Below, one piece after another: positions 7,800-14,431 of a stretch of DNA of 50,964 bases. Every line of letters starts with the position of its first letter. Positions within the stretch are counted from its first letter, which is position 1. The notes beneath the pieces were generated by a model that did no database searches, was not told where the DNA came from, and saw only the letters and a list, made by a program, of their open reading frames with translations. Source of the DNA: an uncultured Clostridia bacterium (lineage in GTDB: Bacteria; Bacillota; Clostridia; UMGS1810); assembly GCA_934500875.1 (NCBI GenBank), contig CAKSTL010000012.1:1-50964 (forward strand). The letters are read 5' to 3'. The translations under genes and the position numbers were made by a program.

Positions 7800-8587
7800 T
7801 AGTCATCTACCCCCAGATTTTTTAAAAAGTCAAAGCTTGATTTTACGCAGTCAAATTCATCTCTGCCGTAGCATTCGTCCTGCTCAATGGCATAGCTTTT
7901 AACGTTTTTGTTTTTGCAGAAATTGATAATGGAATTCCAGTCAAGGTTGCCTTCGCCGACGGGGGCAAACTCAATCGGACGTGCCTCCCAGGTTGCGCCC
8001 TGTGCGCCGATTGCAAAATCCTTTGTATGAATATAGTCAAAACGGTCGGAATATTTTGCCAAAAATTCTGTAATGCTTTTTCCGCCTGAATGAATCCAAT
8101 GCGTATCGGGGATAATCTGAATACCTTCGGGGTCGGTTTCGTCAAGCAGAATATCAATGCCGGTTTTGTTTCCGAAACGTCTGAATTCAAATGCGTGGAA
8201 ATGATAAACAAGCTTAATTTGGTGTTTTTTAAGTTCGGTGCAAAGCTCGTTGAGATAATGCGCAAAGCACCTGTAGCCGCCTGCTGCGTTTGTAAGACCT
8301 CCCGGAATAGATTCAATTCTTACGTATTTTGTGTCAAAAAGTTCGCATTGCGAAATAATGTCCTTTGTTCTTTCTTCAATTTTGAGCACCGGGCAAAAAA
8401 CAGAATCGTTAACTATTCCGTATTCGTCAAAAAGCCTTTTAACCTCTTTTTCGTCAAAGCTTTCGGGAATTGAATACTGAAGCGTTTGAAAACCTATGTC
8501 CGAAAGGCGTTTAACCGTTGTTTTCAAATCTTCAAAGGTCTTTGTATGCTCACGCATGGTATACATCTGCAATGAAATTTTACTCAT
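7799..8587 (-). CDS. Sugar phosphate isomerase/epimerase (xylose isomerase-like TIM barrel)
   Basis: 262 residues, complete. Start (KISLQMYTMREHTKTFEDL) and body are typical of the AP-endonuclease-2/IolE-like TIM barrel. Metal-ligand-type segments are visible: IIPDTHWIHSGG, YIHTKDF and the E of YAIEQDE. It is the first gene of a two-gene minus-strand operon with the Gfo/Idh oxidoreductase. Its promoter (-10 TATAAT, minus strand, 8621-8626) lies next to the AraC-type direct repeats. The probable role is keto-sugar or inositol-derivative conversion; the substrate is not determined. Confidence 0.82.
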   Translation of the reverse strand: MSKISLQMYTMREHTKTFEDLKTTVKRLSDIGFQTLQYSIPESFDEKEVKRLFDEYGIVNDSVFCPVLKIEERTKDIISQCELFDTKYVRIESIPGGLTNAAGGYRCFAHYLNELCTELKKHQIKLVYHFHAFEFRRFGNKTGIDILLDETDPEGIQIIPDTHWIHSGGKSITEFLAKYSDRFDYIHTKDFAIGAQGATWEARPIEFAPVGEGNLDWNSIINFCKNKNVKSYAIEQDECYGRDEFDCVKSSFDFLKNLGVDD

Positions 8588-8620
8588 TTTTATCTCCCTT
8601 TCAAAAAAATTGTTAGGTTA

Positions 8621-8681
8621 ATTATATACAATTGCGGCAAAAATACAATGTATTTTTCAAAAAAACTATTGTATTTTTCAA
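8621..8681 (-). promoter_or_regulatory. Divergent control region with AraC-type direct repeats
   Basis: The 12-mer TGTATTTTTCAA occurs twice, at 8649-8660 and 8670-8681, 21 bp apart (two helical turns). On the minus strand the -10 TATAAT is at 8621-8626 and a TTGTAT -35 at 8643-8648 touches the proximal repeat. This is the layout of a class II AraC activator site. Confidence 0.55.
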
Positions 8682-8717
8682 CCATATGTGATATCCTGTG
8701 AAAAGGGGGTGAGGGTG

Positions 8718-9503
8718 TTGAATTTTGTTGATATTAAAAAAGGAAATTTTTGTGTAAGCAAAATTTTGTGTATGGAGCAAACGTGGAAAAACAATATGTT
8801 TTGGAGCTATATCAAAGAAAAACGCCCCGACCACGGCATTTATTATATTACGGACGGATTTTGCGAATATGTTATGTCAAACGGCGAAAAATATCTGCGC
8901 AAAAGCGGAGATGTTATGTATATTCCGAAAGGCGCCAACTATGAGGTGTGTTCCAAAAGTCCGCTTGGCGCATATCTTATAAATTTTAATGTTTTGACCG
9001 CAGACGGAGATGAGGCGGCATTTTCGGACGGCATTAAAATGCTTTATTCCGATAAAGACGGCGTGCTTGCGGGTATGTTTGAAAACATTACGTCAATGTA
9101 TTTTAAAAACCGTATTCTGAATGTAAAAAGCATATTTTACAGCATTATATCGTATATTGCAGACGGCAGCGCAGATGAAAACGTCAGTGCAATACATAAC
9201 GGAATTAAATATATTGAAGAAAATTTCAACAGGGAAATCACCGTGGGCGAGCTTGCAAAAATGTGCGCCGTCAGCGAAACGACTTTTCGGAGAATTTTTA
9301 AGAATACAACGGGCGAAAGCCCCGTAAAATATATTAACCGTCTGAGAATCGCAAAGTCGAAGGAGCTTTTGAAAAGCAGCGGAATTACGGTGGACGAAAT
9401 TGCATACTGTCTGGGTTTTTATGATAAATCGTACTTTTGCAAAACCTTTAAAAGCATAACCAATATGACCCCTGCCGCATACCGCAGAAGTTATCTTAAC
9501 TGA
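8718..9503 (+). CDS. AraC-family transcriptional activator
   Basis: TTG 8718 is the best start, about 9 nt after AAAGGGGG, giving 261 residues; a frame extension to 8688 would include the ribosome site. The N-terminal half is a cupin-like ligand domain (YITDGFCEYVM, then GDVMYIPKGANYEV). The C-terminal half has the two AraC helix-turn-helices: REITVGELAKMCAVSETTFRR and then GITVDEIAYCLGFYDKSYF. It is divergent from the isomerase-oxidoreductase operon. Direct repeats between them make it the likely activator of that operon. Confidence 0.85.
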   Translation: MNFVDIKKGNFCVSKILCMEQTWKNNMFWSYIKEKRPDHGIYYITDGFCEYVMSNGEKYLRKSGDVMYIPKGANYEVCSKSPLGAYLINFNVLTADGDEAAFSDGIKMLYSDKDGVLAGMFENITSMYFKNRILNVKSIFYSIISYIADGSADENVSAIHNGIKYIEENFNREITVGELAKMCAVSETTFRRIFKNTTGESPVKYINRLRIAKSKELLKSSGITVDEIAYCLGFYDKSYFCKTFKSITNMTPAAYRRSYLN

Positions 9504-9537
9504 CAAAGGCGGTATATTATAAGGATAACAAAACCGA

Positions 9538-9576
9538 TAAAAAAACGGAGCAAGCGATATAAAAAGGCTTGCTCCG
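9538..9576 (-). terminator. Terminator of tRNA-Leu
   Basis: CGGAGCAAGC (9546-9555) pairs with GCTTGCTCCG (9567-9576). On the minus strand the hairpin is followed by a run of about eight T residues. Confidence 0.75.
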
Positions 9577-9580
9577 ATTA

Positions 9581-9667
9581 TGGTGCCGCTGGCCGGAGTC
9601 GAACCGGCACGGTATCGCTACCGGCGGATTTTGAGTCCGCTACGTCTGCCAATTCCATCACAGCGGC
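9581..9667 (-). tRNA. tRNA-Leu (anticodon CAA)
   Basis: 87 nt, minus strand, with encoded CCA. The acceptor arms GCCGCTG/CAGCGGC pair apart from ordinary variation. The anticodon loop CTCAAAA sits in a GCGGA/TCCGC stem, and the long variable arm expected of a class II tRNA is present. It reads UUG codons. Confidence 0.93.
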
Positions 9668-9753
9668 AAATGCTACCTTGCTATTATATAACAATATATT
9701 CAAAAAATCAAGTGTTTTTTAAAAAAATATAAAAATAATTTTTCAAAAGGGTA

Positions 9754-9813
9754 TTGACAATAAAAAAATAATGTGTTACACTCTAATTACAGCAAGTTAG
9801 ATGTAACTAACTT
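9754..9813 (+). promoter_or_regulatory. Iron-type promoter with overlapping palindromic operator
   Basis: TTGACA (9754-9759), a 17-nt spacer and TACACT (9777-9782). The inverted repeat AAGTTAG-N6-CTAACTT (9794-9813) begins at the expected start site. The core resembles DtxR/IdeR boxes (consensus TTAGGTTAGCCTAACCTAA), so metal-dependent repression is likely. Confidence 0.55.
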
Positions 9814-9842
9814 ATGCTGATTTTGAAAAAGGAGGAATACAT

Positions 9843-10010
9843 ATGCTTGGTTGGCTTAGTGCAAATATTTCAACAATTGTTATAGGAGCGGTTTTGCTGG
9901 CGATTATTGTGTCAATAGTGTACCGTTTTGTAAAGAACAAACGGCAGGGTAAGTCCTCTTGCGGCTGCGGCTGTTCAACCTGTGCCTTAAACGGCAAATG
10001 TCATAAATAA
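9843..10010 (+). CDS. FeoB-associated Cys-rich membrane protein
   Basis: A 55-residue protein with ATG 9843 behind GGAGG. One transmembrane helix (TIVIGAVLLAIIVSIVY, residues about 10-26) is followed by a basic stretch and a cysteine cluster (CGCGCSTCALNGKC). This is the small protein usually encoded beside feoB in Firmicutes. No feoA or feoB is present here; the next genes are DUF3793 and flavodoxin. The palindromic operator over its promoter supports iron regulation. It was too short for routine gene calling. Confidence 0.85.
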   Translation: MLGWLSANISTIVIGAVLLAIIVSIVYRFVKNKRQGKSSCGCGCSTCALNGKCHK

Positions 10011-10021
10011 AACTTAACCTT

Positions 10022-10056
10022 GCGGCGCATTGGATTTTTAAGTGTCTGATGCGCCG
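10022..10056 (+). other. Intercistronic hairpin
   Basis: CGGCGCAT pairs with ATGCGCCG around an 18-nt loop between the Cys-rich gene and DUF3793. There is no U-tract, so it more likely stabilises or separates the messages than terminates. Confidence 0.4.
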
Positions 10057-10081
10057 TGGTGAAAGAGGAAATTTTTTTGAA

Positions 10082-10107
10082 ATAAGGTTAGTTTAAACTA
10101 ACCTTAT
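10082..10107 (+). promoter_or_regulatory. Perfect 26-bp palindrome, probable metal-repressor operator
   Basis: Thirteen bases on each side match exactly, with core GGTTAGTTTAAACTAACC. It lies directly before the ribosome site of the DUF3793 gene and shares the GTTAG/CTAAC half-sites with the operator at 9794-9813. As RNA it could also form a hairpin adjoining the ribosome site. Confidence 0.6.
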
Positions 10108-10118
10108 GGAGGGGTATT

Positions 10119-10676
10119 ATGTTTGAAAAAACAATAGCATATTTTTGCGCACCTGCGCTTGCGGGAATTAAGCCTGCAAATATTGTTTCGTGTTACAAGG
10201 ATAAAATCCCCGATATTCATAAAAAAATTGCCAATCTTAACGCTCAGCTTAACAAAAAAGACATTTATCTTGTTGTTTTGTGCGAGTGCGAAAAACGTGC
10301 GCTTGTTATGGTTTACCGAAGAAAGCTTCTTTTAAAATATCTTGAAACAAGTGAAATATCAAATCTTTTAAAAGAATACGGATATAAAAAATGTTCCGAC
10401 GAAGAGGGGTATATAAACAGGCTTAAATCACGGCTTGAATTTGATGTTTTTCCGCACGAGATAGGCGCATTTCTGGGCTATCCGGCGCACGATATTTACG
10501 GATTTATAAATCACAAGAACACAGGGTGCCTTCTTACGGGCGAATGGAAGGTTTATAAGGACGCAGATGGTGCAAAAAAGCTCTTTGCACGCTACGGTGC
10601 GTGCCGAAAGGCGGTTATGAGGCGCATTGAGGGCGGCAGCAGTCTGGAACAGATTTTCTGTGCAGCACACAGCTGA
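10119..10676 (+). CDS. DUF3793 family protein
   Basis: 185 residues from ATG 10119, 7 nt after GGAGG. The start (MFEKTIAYFCAPALAGIKPANI), the middle (ALVMVYRRKLL) and the FPHEIGAFLGYPAHDIYGF block are characteristic of DUF3793. The function is unknown. In Clostridia the family recurs beside iron-transport genes and flavodoxins, and here it lies between a FeoB-associated protein and a flavodoxin behind a strong palindrome. A role in the iron-limitation response is inference from context. No signal peptide or membrane segment is visible. Confidence 0.85.
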   Translation: MFEKTIAYFCAPALAGIKPANIVSCYKDKIPDIHKKIANLNAQLNKKDIYLVVLCECEKRALVMVYRRKLLLKYLETSEISNLLKEYGYKKCSDEEGYINRLKSRLEFDVFPHEIGAFLGYPAHDIYGFINHKNTGCLLTGEWKVYKDADGAKKLFARYGACRKAVMRRIEGGSSLEQIFCAAHS

Positions 10677-10728
10677 TAAATTTATCGCAGGATAATTTAT
10701 TATATAAAGTTTTAAGGAGGTTTTACAT

Positions 10729-11160
10729 ATGAGTAAAACAGCAATTATTTATTGGAGCGGTACGGGTAATACCGAGGCTATGGCGGCGGCGATTTCGGAC
10801 GGCGCAAAAGAGGTTAACCCTGATGTGAGCGTGTTTACCGTTGCTGAAATTTCGACGGACAAGGCGGCAGAATACGATACGCTTATTTTAGGCTGCCCTG
10901 CTATGGGCGCAGAAGTGCTTGAAGAGGACGAGTTTGAGCCGTTTTTTACCGAGCTTGAAGGAAAGCTTGCAGGTAAAAATGTTGCTCTTTTCGGTTCATA
11001 CGGCTGGGGCGACGGCGAATGGATGAGAAACTGGGAAGAAAGAGTTGCAGCTTCGGGCGCAAAATGTGTGGAGCCTGAAGGACTTACCGTTAACGAAGCG
11101 CCTGATGATGACGCTGTTGAAATGTGCAAGGCGCTCGGAAGAAAAGCGGCAGCGCTTTAA
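10729..11160 (+). CDS. Flavodoxin
   Basis: 143 residues with a strong AAGGAGG site. The FMN phosphate-binding loop is WSGTGNTEAMA (residues about 9-19), and GSYGWGDGEWM marks the second FMN loop. The length is typical of short-chain flavodoxins. It carries low-potential electrons in place of ferredoxin, particularly when iron is scarce. Its position after two genes with DtxR-like operators supports that role. Confidence 0.92.
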   Translation: MSKTAIIYWSGTGNTEAMAAAISDGAKEVNPDVSVFTVAEISTDKAAEYDTLILGCPAMGAEVLEEDEFEPFFTELEGKLAGKNVALFGSYGWGDGEWMRNWEERVAASGAKCVEPEGLTVNEAPDDDAVEMCKALGRKAAAL

Positions 11161-11189
11161 AATTTAAAAAACCTTATTTTAATCACCCT

Positions 11190-11509
11190 TAGAAGAAAGT
11201 TAGATGGCATAAGCCACAGCCCTACAAGGAAGCATTGCCCCGGCAAACATCTTTTTTGCGAATTTCTGTGTTAAAAAAAGCTCGAAATCCGACAGGATTA
11301 CTCGCTTTTTTGCCTTGCACTTCATCAAAAAATTTTGTTTTCAGGGTGCAAAGCAGTTTTGAAAATTGCAGTTTAAGCTTCAGACAAGAAAAAAAGACCC
11401 CGTAATACCTAACGTATACGTTGTCTTTTTGACGAAGTATAAAATACGGCTTTCAAAACCAATGCTTCTTTATCGTGCTGTGGCTTTAATGCTGCGGACT
11501 TTCTTCTTA
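11190..11509 (+). repeat. Foldback repeat element (MITE-like), copy 1
   Basis: About 320 bp with no gene. Its ends form imperfect inverted repeats of about 50 bp: AGAAGAAAGT ... AAGCCACAGC ... GAAGCATTG on the left reappears in reverse complement at 11462-11509. Internal blocks at 11246-11290 and 11425-11460 match the element at 48681-48839 (for example TTTTTTGCG, then TTTCTG, then GTTAAAAAAA). It fills the gap between flavodoxin and the aldolase. Confidence 0.6.
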
Positions 11510-11513
11510 TATA

Positions 11514-11547
11514 TTGCGGATTGTCAAAAATTGCGGATTGTCAAAAA
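11514..11547 (+). repeat. 17-bp direct tandem repeat upstream of the aldolase promoter
   Basis: TTGCGGATTGTCAAAAA occurs twice head to tail (11514-11530 and 11531-11547), ending 33 bp before the -35 box. It may be a regulator site or replication slippage. Confidence 0.5.
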
Positions 11548-11580
11548 TCTGTTATTTTCTTTGAAAATCTTTGAAAAAGC

Positions 11581-11608
11581 TTGACTTTTTGAGAAAATCT
11601 GTTAAAAT
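11581..11608 (+). promoter_or_regulatory. Promoter of the class II aldolase gene
   Basis: TTGACT (11581-11586), a 16-nt spacer, TAAAAT (11603-11608). Confidence 0.5.
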
Positions 11609-11644
11609 TATTATATAACTTAAGTAGATTAAAGTGAGGTTTTT

Positions 11645-12376
11645 ATGATGACAGAAGCAGAAATCAAAAAGCAAATTTGCGACATTGGCAAAAGAATTTA
11701 TGACAGAGGAATGGTTGCGTCAAACGACGGAAACATTTCGGTTAAAATTGCCGAAAACGAGTTTTTGTGCACCCCGACCGGCGTAAGCAAGGGATTTATG
11801 ACGCCCGAATACATATGCAAGGTTGACGCAGACGGAAATGTTTTGGAGGCAAACGGCAATTTCAGACCGTCGTCCGAAATTAAAATGCATATGAGAGTGT
11901 ATAAAGAAAGAAGCGACGTTATGAGCGTTGTTCACGCACATCCTATGTATGCAACAAGCTTTGCAATTGCGGGAATTCCGCTTGTTGACCCCATTATGCC
12001 CGAGGCTGTTATTGCGCTCGGCGCTGTGCCTATAGCAGAATACGGCACTCCTTCGACAGAAGAAATTCCGGACGCAGTATCAAAATATTTGCAGGATTTT
12101 GACGCTGTTCTTTTGGAAAATCACGGTGCTTTGTCATACGGCGATTCGCTTCTTACCGCATATCACAAAATGGAGTCGCTCGAGTTCTACGCTCAGCTTT
12201 TGTTCCTTTCAAAACAGCTCGGCGGTCCGAACAAATTTGATAACGAAAATATTAAACGTCTTTATCAAATAAGAAGAAACTTTAAAATGACCGGCAAACA
12301 CCCGGCAAATCTTTGCAACGGTCAGGACTGCAAAGAATGTAATGTTTCGTCCTGCTGTGTTAATATGAGAAAATAA
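11645..12376 (+). CDS. Class II aldolase/adducin family protein, L-fuculose-phosphate aldolase-like
   Basis: 243 residues; ATG 11645 or the adjacent ATG 11648 after GAGG. The fold is clear: GMVASNDGNISVKI at the N-terminus, the zinc His pair in VVHAHPMYATSF, a third His in LLENHGALSYGD and a catalytic-type Glu in IMPEAV. Members cleave sugar 1-phosphates such as fuculose or rhamnulose phosphate to DHAP plus an aldehyde. The C-terminus carries a cysteine-rich tail (CNGQDCKECNVSSCC) that core aldolases lack and that may bind metal. A DeoR regulator follows directly, which suggests local control. The substrate is uncertain. Confidence 0.85.
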   Translation: MMTEAEIKKQICDIGKRIYDRGMVASNDGNISVKIAENEFLCTPTGVSKGFMTPEYICKVDADGNVLEANGNFRPSSEIKMHMRVYKERSDVMSVVHAHPMYATSFAIAGIPLVDPIMPEAVIALGAVPIAEYGTPSTEEIPDAVSKYLQDFDAVLLENHGALSYGDSLLTAYHKMESLEFYAQLLFLSKQLGGPNKFDNENIKRLYQIRRNFKMTGKHPANLCNGQDCKECNVSSCCVNMRK

Positions 12377-12381
12377 AACTT

Positions 12382-12445
12382 ACGGATTAAGAGAAATTCA
12401 TTGCTGCCCGTGCCGGTACAGGGCGGCGGAACGGAGATTTTTATG
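12382..12445 (+). repeat. Partial third copy of the structured leader element
   Basis: The segment shares GGCGGAACGGAGATTTTTAT with the leader ending at 28898, and an ACGGAT(T)AAGAGAAATT block further upstream. A hairpin (GCCC/GGGC) lies between the blocks. It supplies the ribosome site and start codon of the DeoR gene. Confidence 0.45.
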
Positions 12446-13201
12446 CTCGCAATCGAACGGCACAATAAAATTCTTGAAATTTTAAAATCGGAGGGTGCGG
12501 CGGCGGTAAGCGATTTAAGCACTGTTTTGTGCGTTACCGAAGAAACCGTAAGGCGTGATCTTGAAAAGCTTGAAAAAACCGGAGAGCTTATCCGTACTCA
12601 CGGCGGTGCGGTGTGCGTTGACCAAAAGCTCGGCGAGCTGTCATACACACGCAGAATAAAGTCGTATGTGAGCGAAAAAATACGTATTGCAAAAGCGGCG
12701 GCAAAGTGCGTTGAGCCGTTTGACACGGTATTTATAGACGCTTCAACAACCGCATATTTTCTTGCGGAAGAAATTAAAACGGTTAAAAATCTTACCGTTA
12801 TAACAAACTCTTTAAAGGTTATATCGCTTTTGTGCGATACGGATGTAAGAGTTGTCGGCGTCGGCGGAGCTGTAAGCGAAAATCATTCGTTTGTCGGCAG
12901 CGTTGCCGAATCGTGCATTGAAAACAGCCTTTTTGCAAACAAAATGTTTTTTTCGGCAAAAGGCTTTCTGGATGGCAGCCTGATTTTGGAAAGCAGCGGC
13001 GAAGAATGTGCTGTAAAGCAAAAGATGTTTAAAAATTCAAAAAGCAAATATTTTTTGTGCGATAAAAGCAAGTTCGGCAAAGTGGGGCATATCAAGCTTT
13101 GCACGGCGTCCGAGGTTGATTTTATAATTACCGACGCACATTTTGACGAAGCCTGCAAGGCTAAGTTTAAAAAGACAAATACCGATATTACCGAGGTTTA
13201 G
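12443..13201 (+). CDS. DeoR/GlpR-family transcriptional regulator
   Basis: 252 residues from ATG 12443 after CGGAG; the longer frame from 12401 is only the read-through of a repeat leader. The N-terminal winged helix (ERHNKILEILKSEGAAAVSDL, then TEETVRRDLEKLEKTGELIRTHGGAV) is diagnostic. The C-terminal DeoR sensor domain binds sugar phosphates (FIDASTTAYFLAEEI, VITNSLKV, GGAVSENHSFVGSVAE). It follows the aldolase by 66 nt and probably responds to that pathway's phosphorylated intermediate. Confidence 0.9.
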   Translation: MLAIERHNKILEILKSEGAAAVSDLSTVLCVTEETVRRDLEKLEKTGELIRTHGGAVCVDQKLGELSYTRRIKSYVSEKIRIAKAAAKCVEPFDTVFIDASTTAYFLAEEIKTVKNLTVITNSLKVISLLCDTDVRVVGVGGAVSENHSFVGSVAESCIENSLFANKMFFSAKGFLDGSLILESSGEECAVKQKMFKNSKSKYFLCDKSKFGKVGHIKLCTASEVDFIITDAHFDEACKAKFKKTNTDITEV

Positions 13202-13233
13202 GTGTTCCGGCTGCGGACGTCTGAATTTTCAGA

Positions 13234-13269
13234 ATACCGTTCTTTTTTTAGAAAGAACGGTATTTTTTT
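13234..13269 (+). terminator. Strong intrinsic terminator
   Basis: ATACCGTTCTTT (13234-13245) pairs with AAAGAACGGTAT (13252-13263) and is followed by a T-tract. Confidence 0.9.
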
Positions 13270-13280
13270 GTTTTAAATAA

Positions 13281-13309
13281 TTGACCTTGCAAAAAGTATG
13301 TGGTATACT
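13281..13309 (+). promoter_or_regulatory. Promoter of the LysR gene
   Basis: TTGACC (13281-13286), a 17-nt spacer, TATACT (13304-13309). Confidence 0.55.
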
Positions 13310-13366
13310 GATTTTGTATATAAATTTTTGATGTGCGTTTGATAATAATTTGCGGAGGTGCAATAA

Positions 13367-14305
13367 ATGAATATACTTCATTTAAAATATGCCGTTGAGG
13401 TTGCAAGTACCGGCTCTATAAACAAAGCGGCGGAAAATCTTTATATGAATCAGCCGAATTTGAGCCGTGCAATCAAGGAGCTTGAAGAAAACCTCGGCAT
13501 TGCGATTTTTGAGCGCACAACAAGAGGAATGATTGTTACCGCCGAGGGCGAAAAATTTTTGGAATACGCAAGAAAAATTCTTGCGCAGATAGATGAGGTT
13601 GAAAATATCTACAAAAGAGTAAGGGGCGATAAGCAAAGGTTTTCGGCGTCGGTGCCGAGGGCAAGCTATATTGCGGACGCTTTTTTGGCGCTTAACAAAT
13701 TTATTGACAAAAAAGAAGCGGCGGAAATTTTTTATCAGGAAACCAACTCAATGACGAGCGTCAGCAATGTTGTAAACGGCGTTTGCAAAATAGGAATTAT
13801 TCGTTACGAAACCAATTACGACAGGTATTTCAAACGCCTTCTGGACGAAAAAAATCTTTCGTATGAGCTTGTTGCCGAGTTTGAATATGTTGTTGCCATG
13901 AGCGAAAATCATCCTCTTGCAAAAAATAAAAATTTTGATATTTCAAGCCTTTGCGATTACACCGAGATAGTTCATACCGATTCTTCAACGCCTCCTCAGC
14001 CGTTTTATTCGCATAAAAGGGAAGAAGCGGAAGATAATATTAAAAAGCGCATTTTTGTTTTTGACAGGGCGAGCCAGTTTGATATTCTGTCGCAGAATAC
14101 CGACAGCTTTATGTGGGTGTCGCCGCTGCCCGAAAGACTTTGCGAAAAATACGGTCTTATTCAGAAAAAGTGCGGTGAGAGCAAAAAGATATACAAAGAT
14201 ATCCTTATTTACCGCAGCGATTATAAGCTGTCCAAGCTTGACAATGCGTTTATATCCGAAATATGCCGTATAAAACGTGAATGTTTTAAAAATGCAGGTA
14301 TATAG
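13367..14305 (+). CDS. LysR-family transcriptional regulator
   Basis: 312 residues with GGAGG upstream. The N-terminal LysR helix-turn-helix is complete: GSINKAAENLYMNQPNLSRAI, then ELEENLGIAIFERT and GMIVTAEGEKFLEYA. The rest is the two-lobed periplasmic-binding-like effector domain. It has its own promoter and lies upstream of adhE on the same strand. Regulation of adhE by it is possible, but no site is evident beyond the Rex box. Confidence 0.88.
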   Translation: MNILHLKYAVEVASTGSINKAAENLYMNQPNLSRAIKELEENLGIAIFERTTRGMIVTAEGEKFLEYARKILAQIDEVENIYKRVRGDKQRFSASVPRASYIADAFLALNKFIDKKEAAEIFYQETNSMTSVSNVVNGVCKIGIIRYETNYDRYFKRLLDEKNLSYELVAEFEYVVAMSENHPLAKNKNFDISSLCDYTEIVHTDSSTPPQPFYSHKREEAEDNIKKRIFVFDRASQFDILSQNTDSFMWVSPLPERLCEKYGLIQKKCGESKKIYKDILIYRSDYKLSKLDNAFISEICRIKRECFKNAGI

Positions 14306-14356
14306 TTTTTGATATATCTACTATATTTATTTTAGTATTCCTAAAGAAGCGGCAGT

Positions 14357-14374
14357 ATGTTAAAATTTTAACAA
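14357..14374 (+). promoter_or_regulatory. Rex operator upstream of adhE
   Basis: ATGTTAAAATTTTAACAA matches the clostridial Rex consensus TTGTTAAWWWWTTAACAA at every fixed position except the first base. Rex is the NADH/NAD+-sensing repressor, and adhE is one of its standard targets in Clostridia. Confidence 0.75.
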
Positions 14375-14376
14375 AG

Positions 14377-14407
14377 AACGGCGTGCTGTTTTTTGCCGTT
14401 TTTTTAA
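14377..14407 (+). terminator. Terminator-like hairpin in the adhE leader
   Basis: AACGGC (14377-14382) pairs with GCCGTT (14395-14400) followed by seven T residues. It lies between the Rex box and the adhE start, so it ends LysR transcription or attenuates adhE. Confidence 0.65.
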
Positions 14408-14431
14408 GATTGTAACGGGAGGTTTAATGAT

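Noticed and set aside
7843..8316. Alternative minus-strand frame inside the isomerase gene
   Set aside because: It overlaps the conserved TIM-barrel frame completely and shows no family resemblance.
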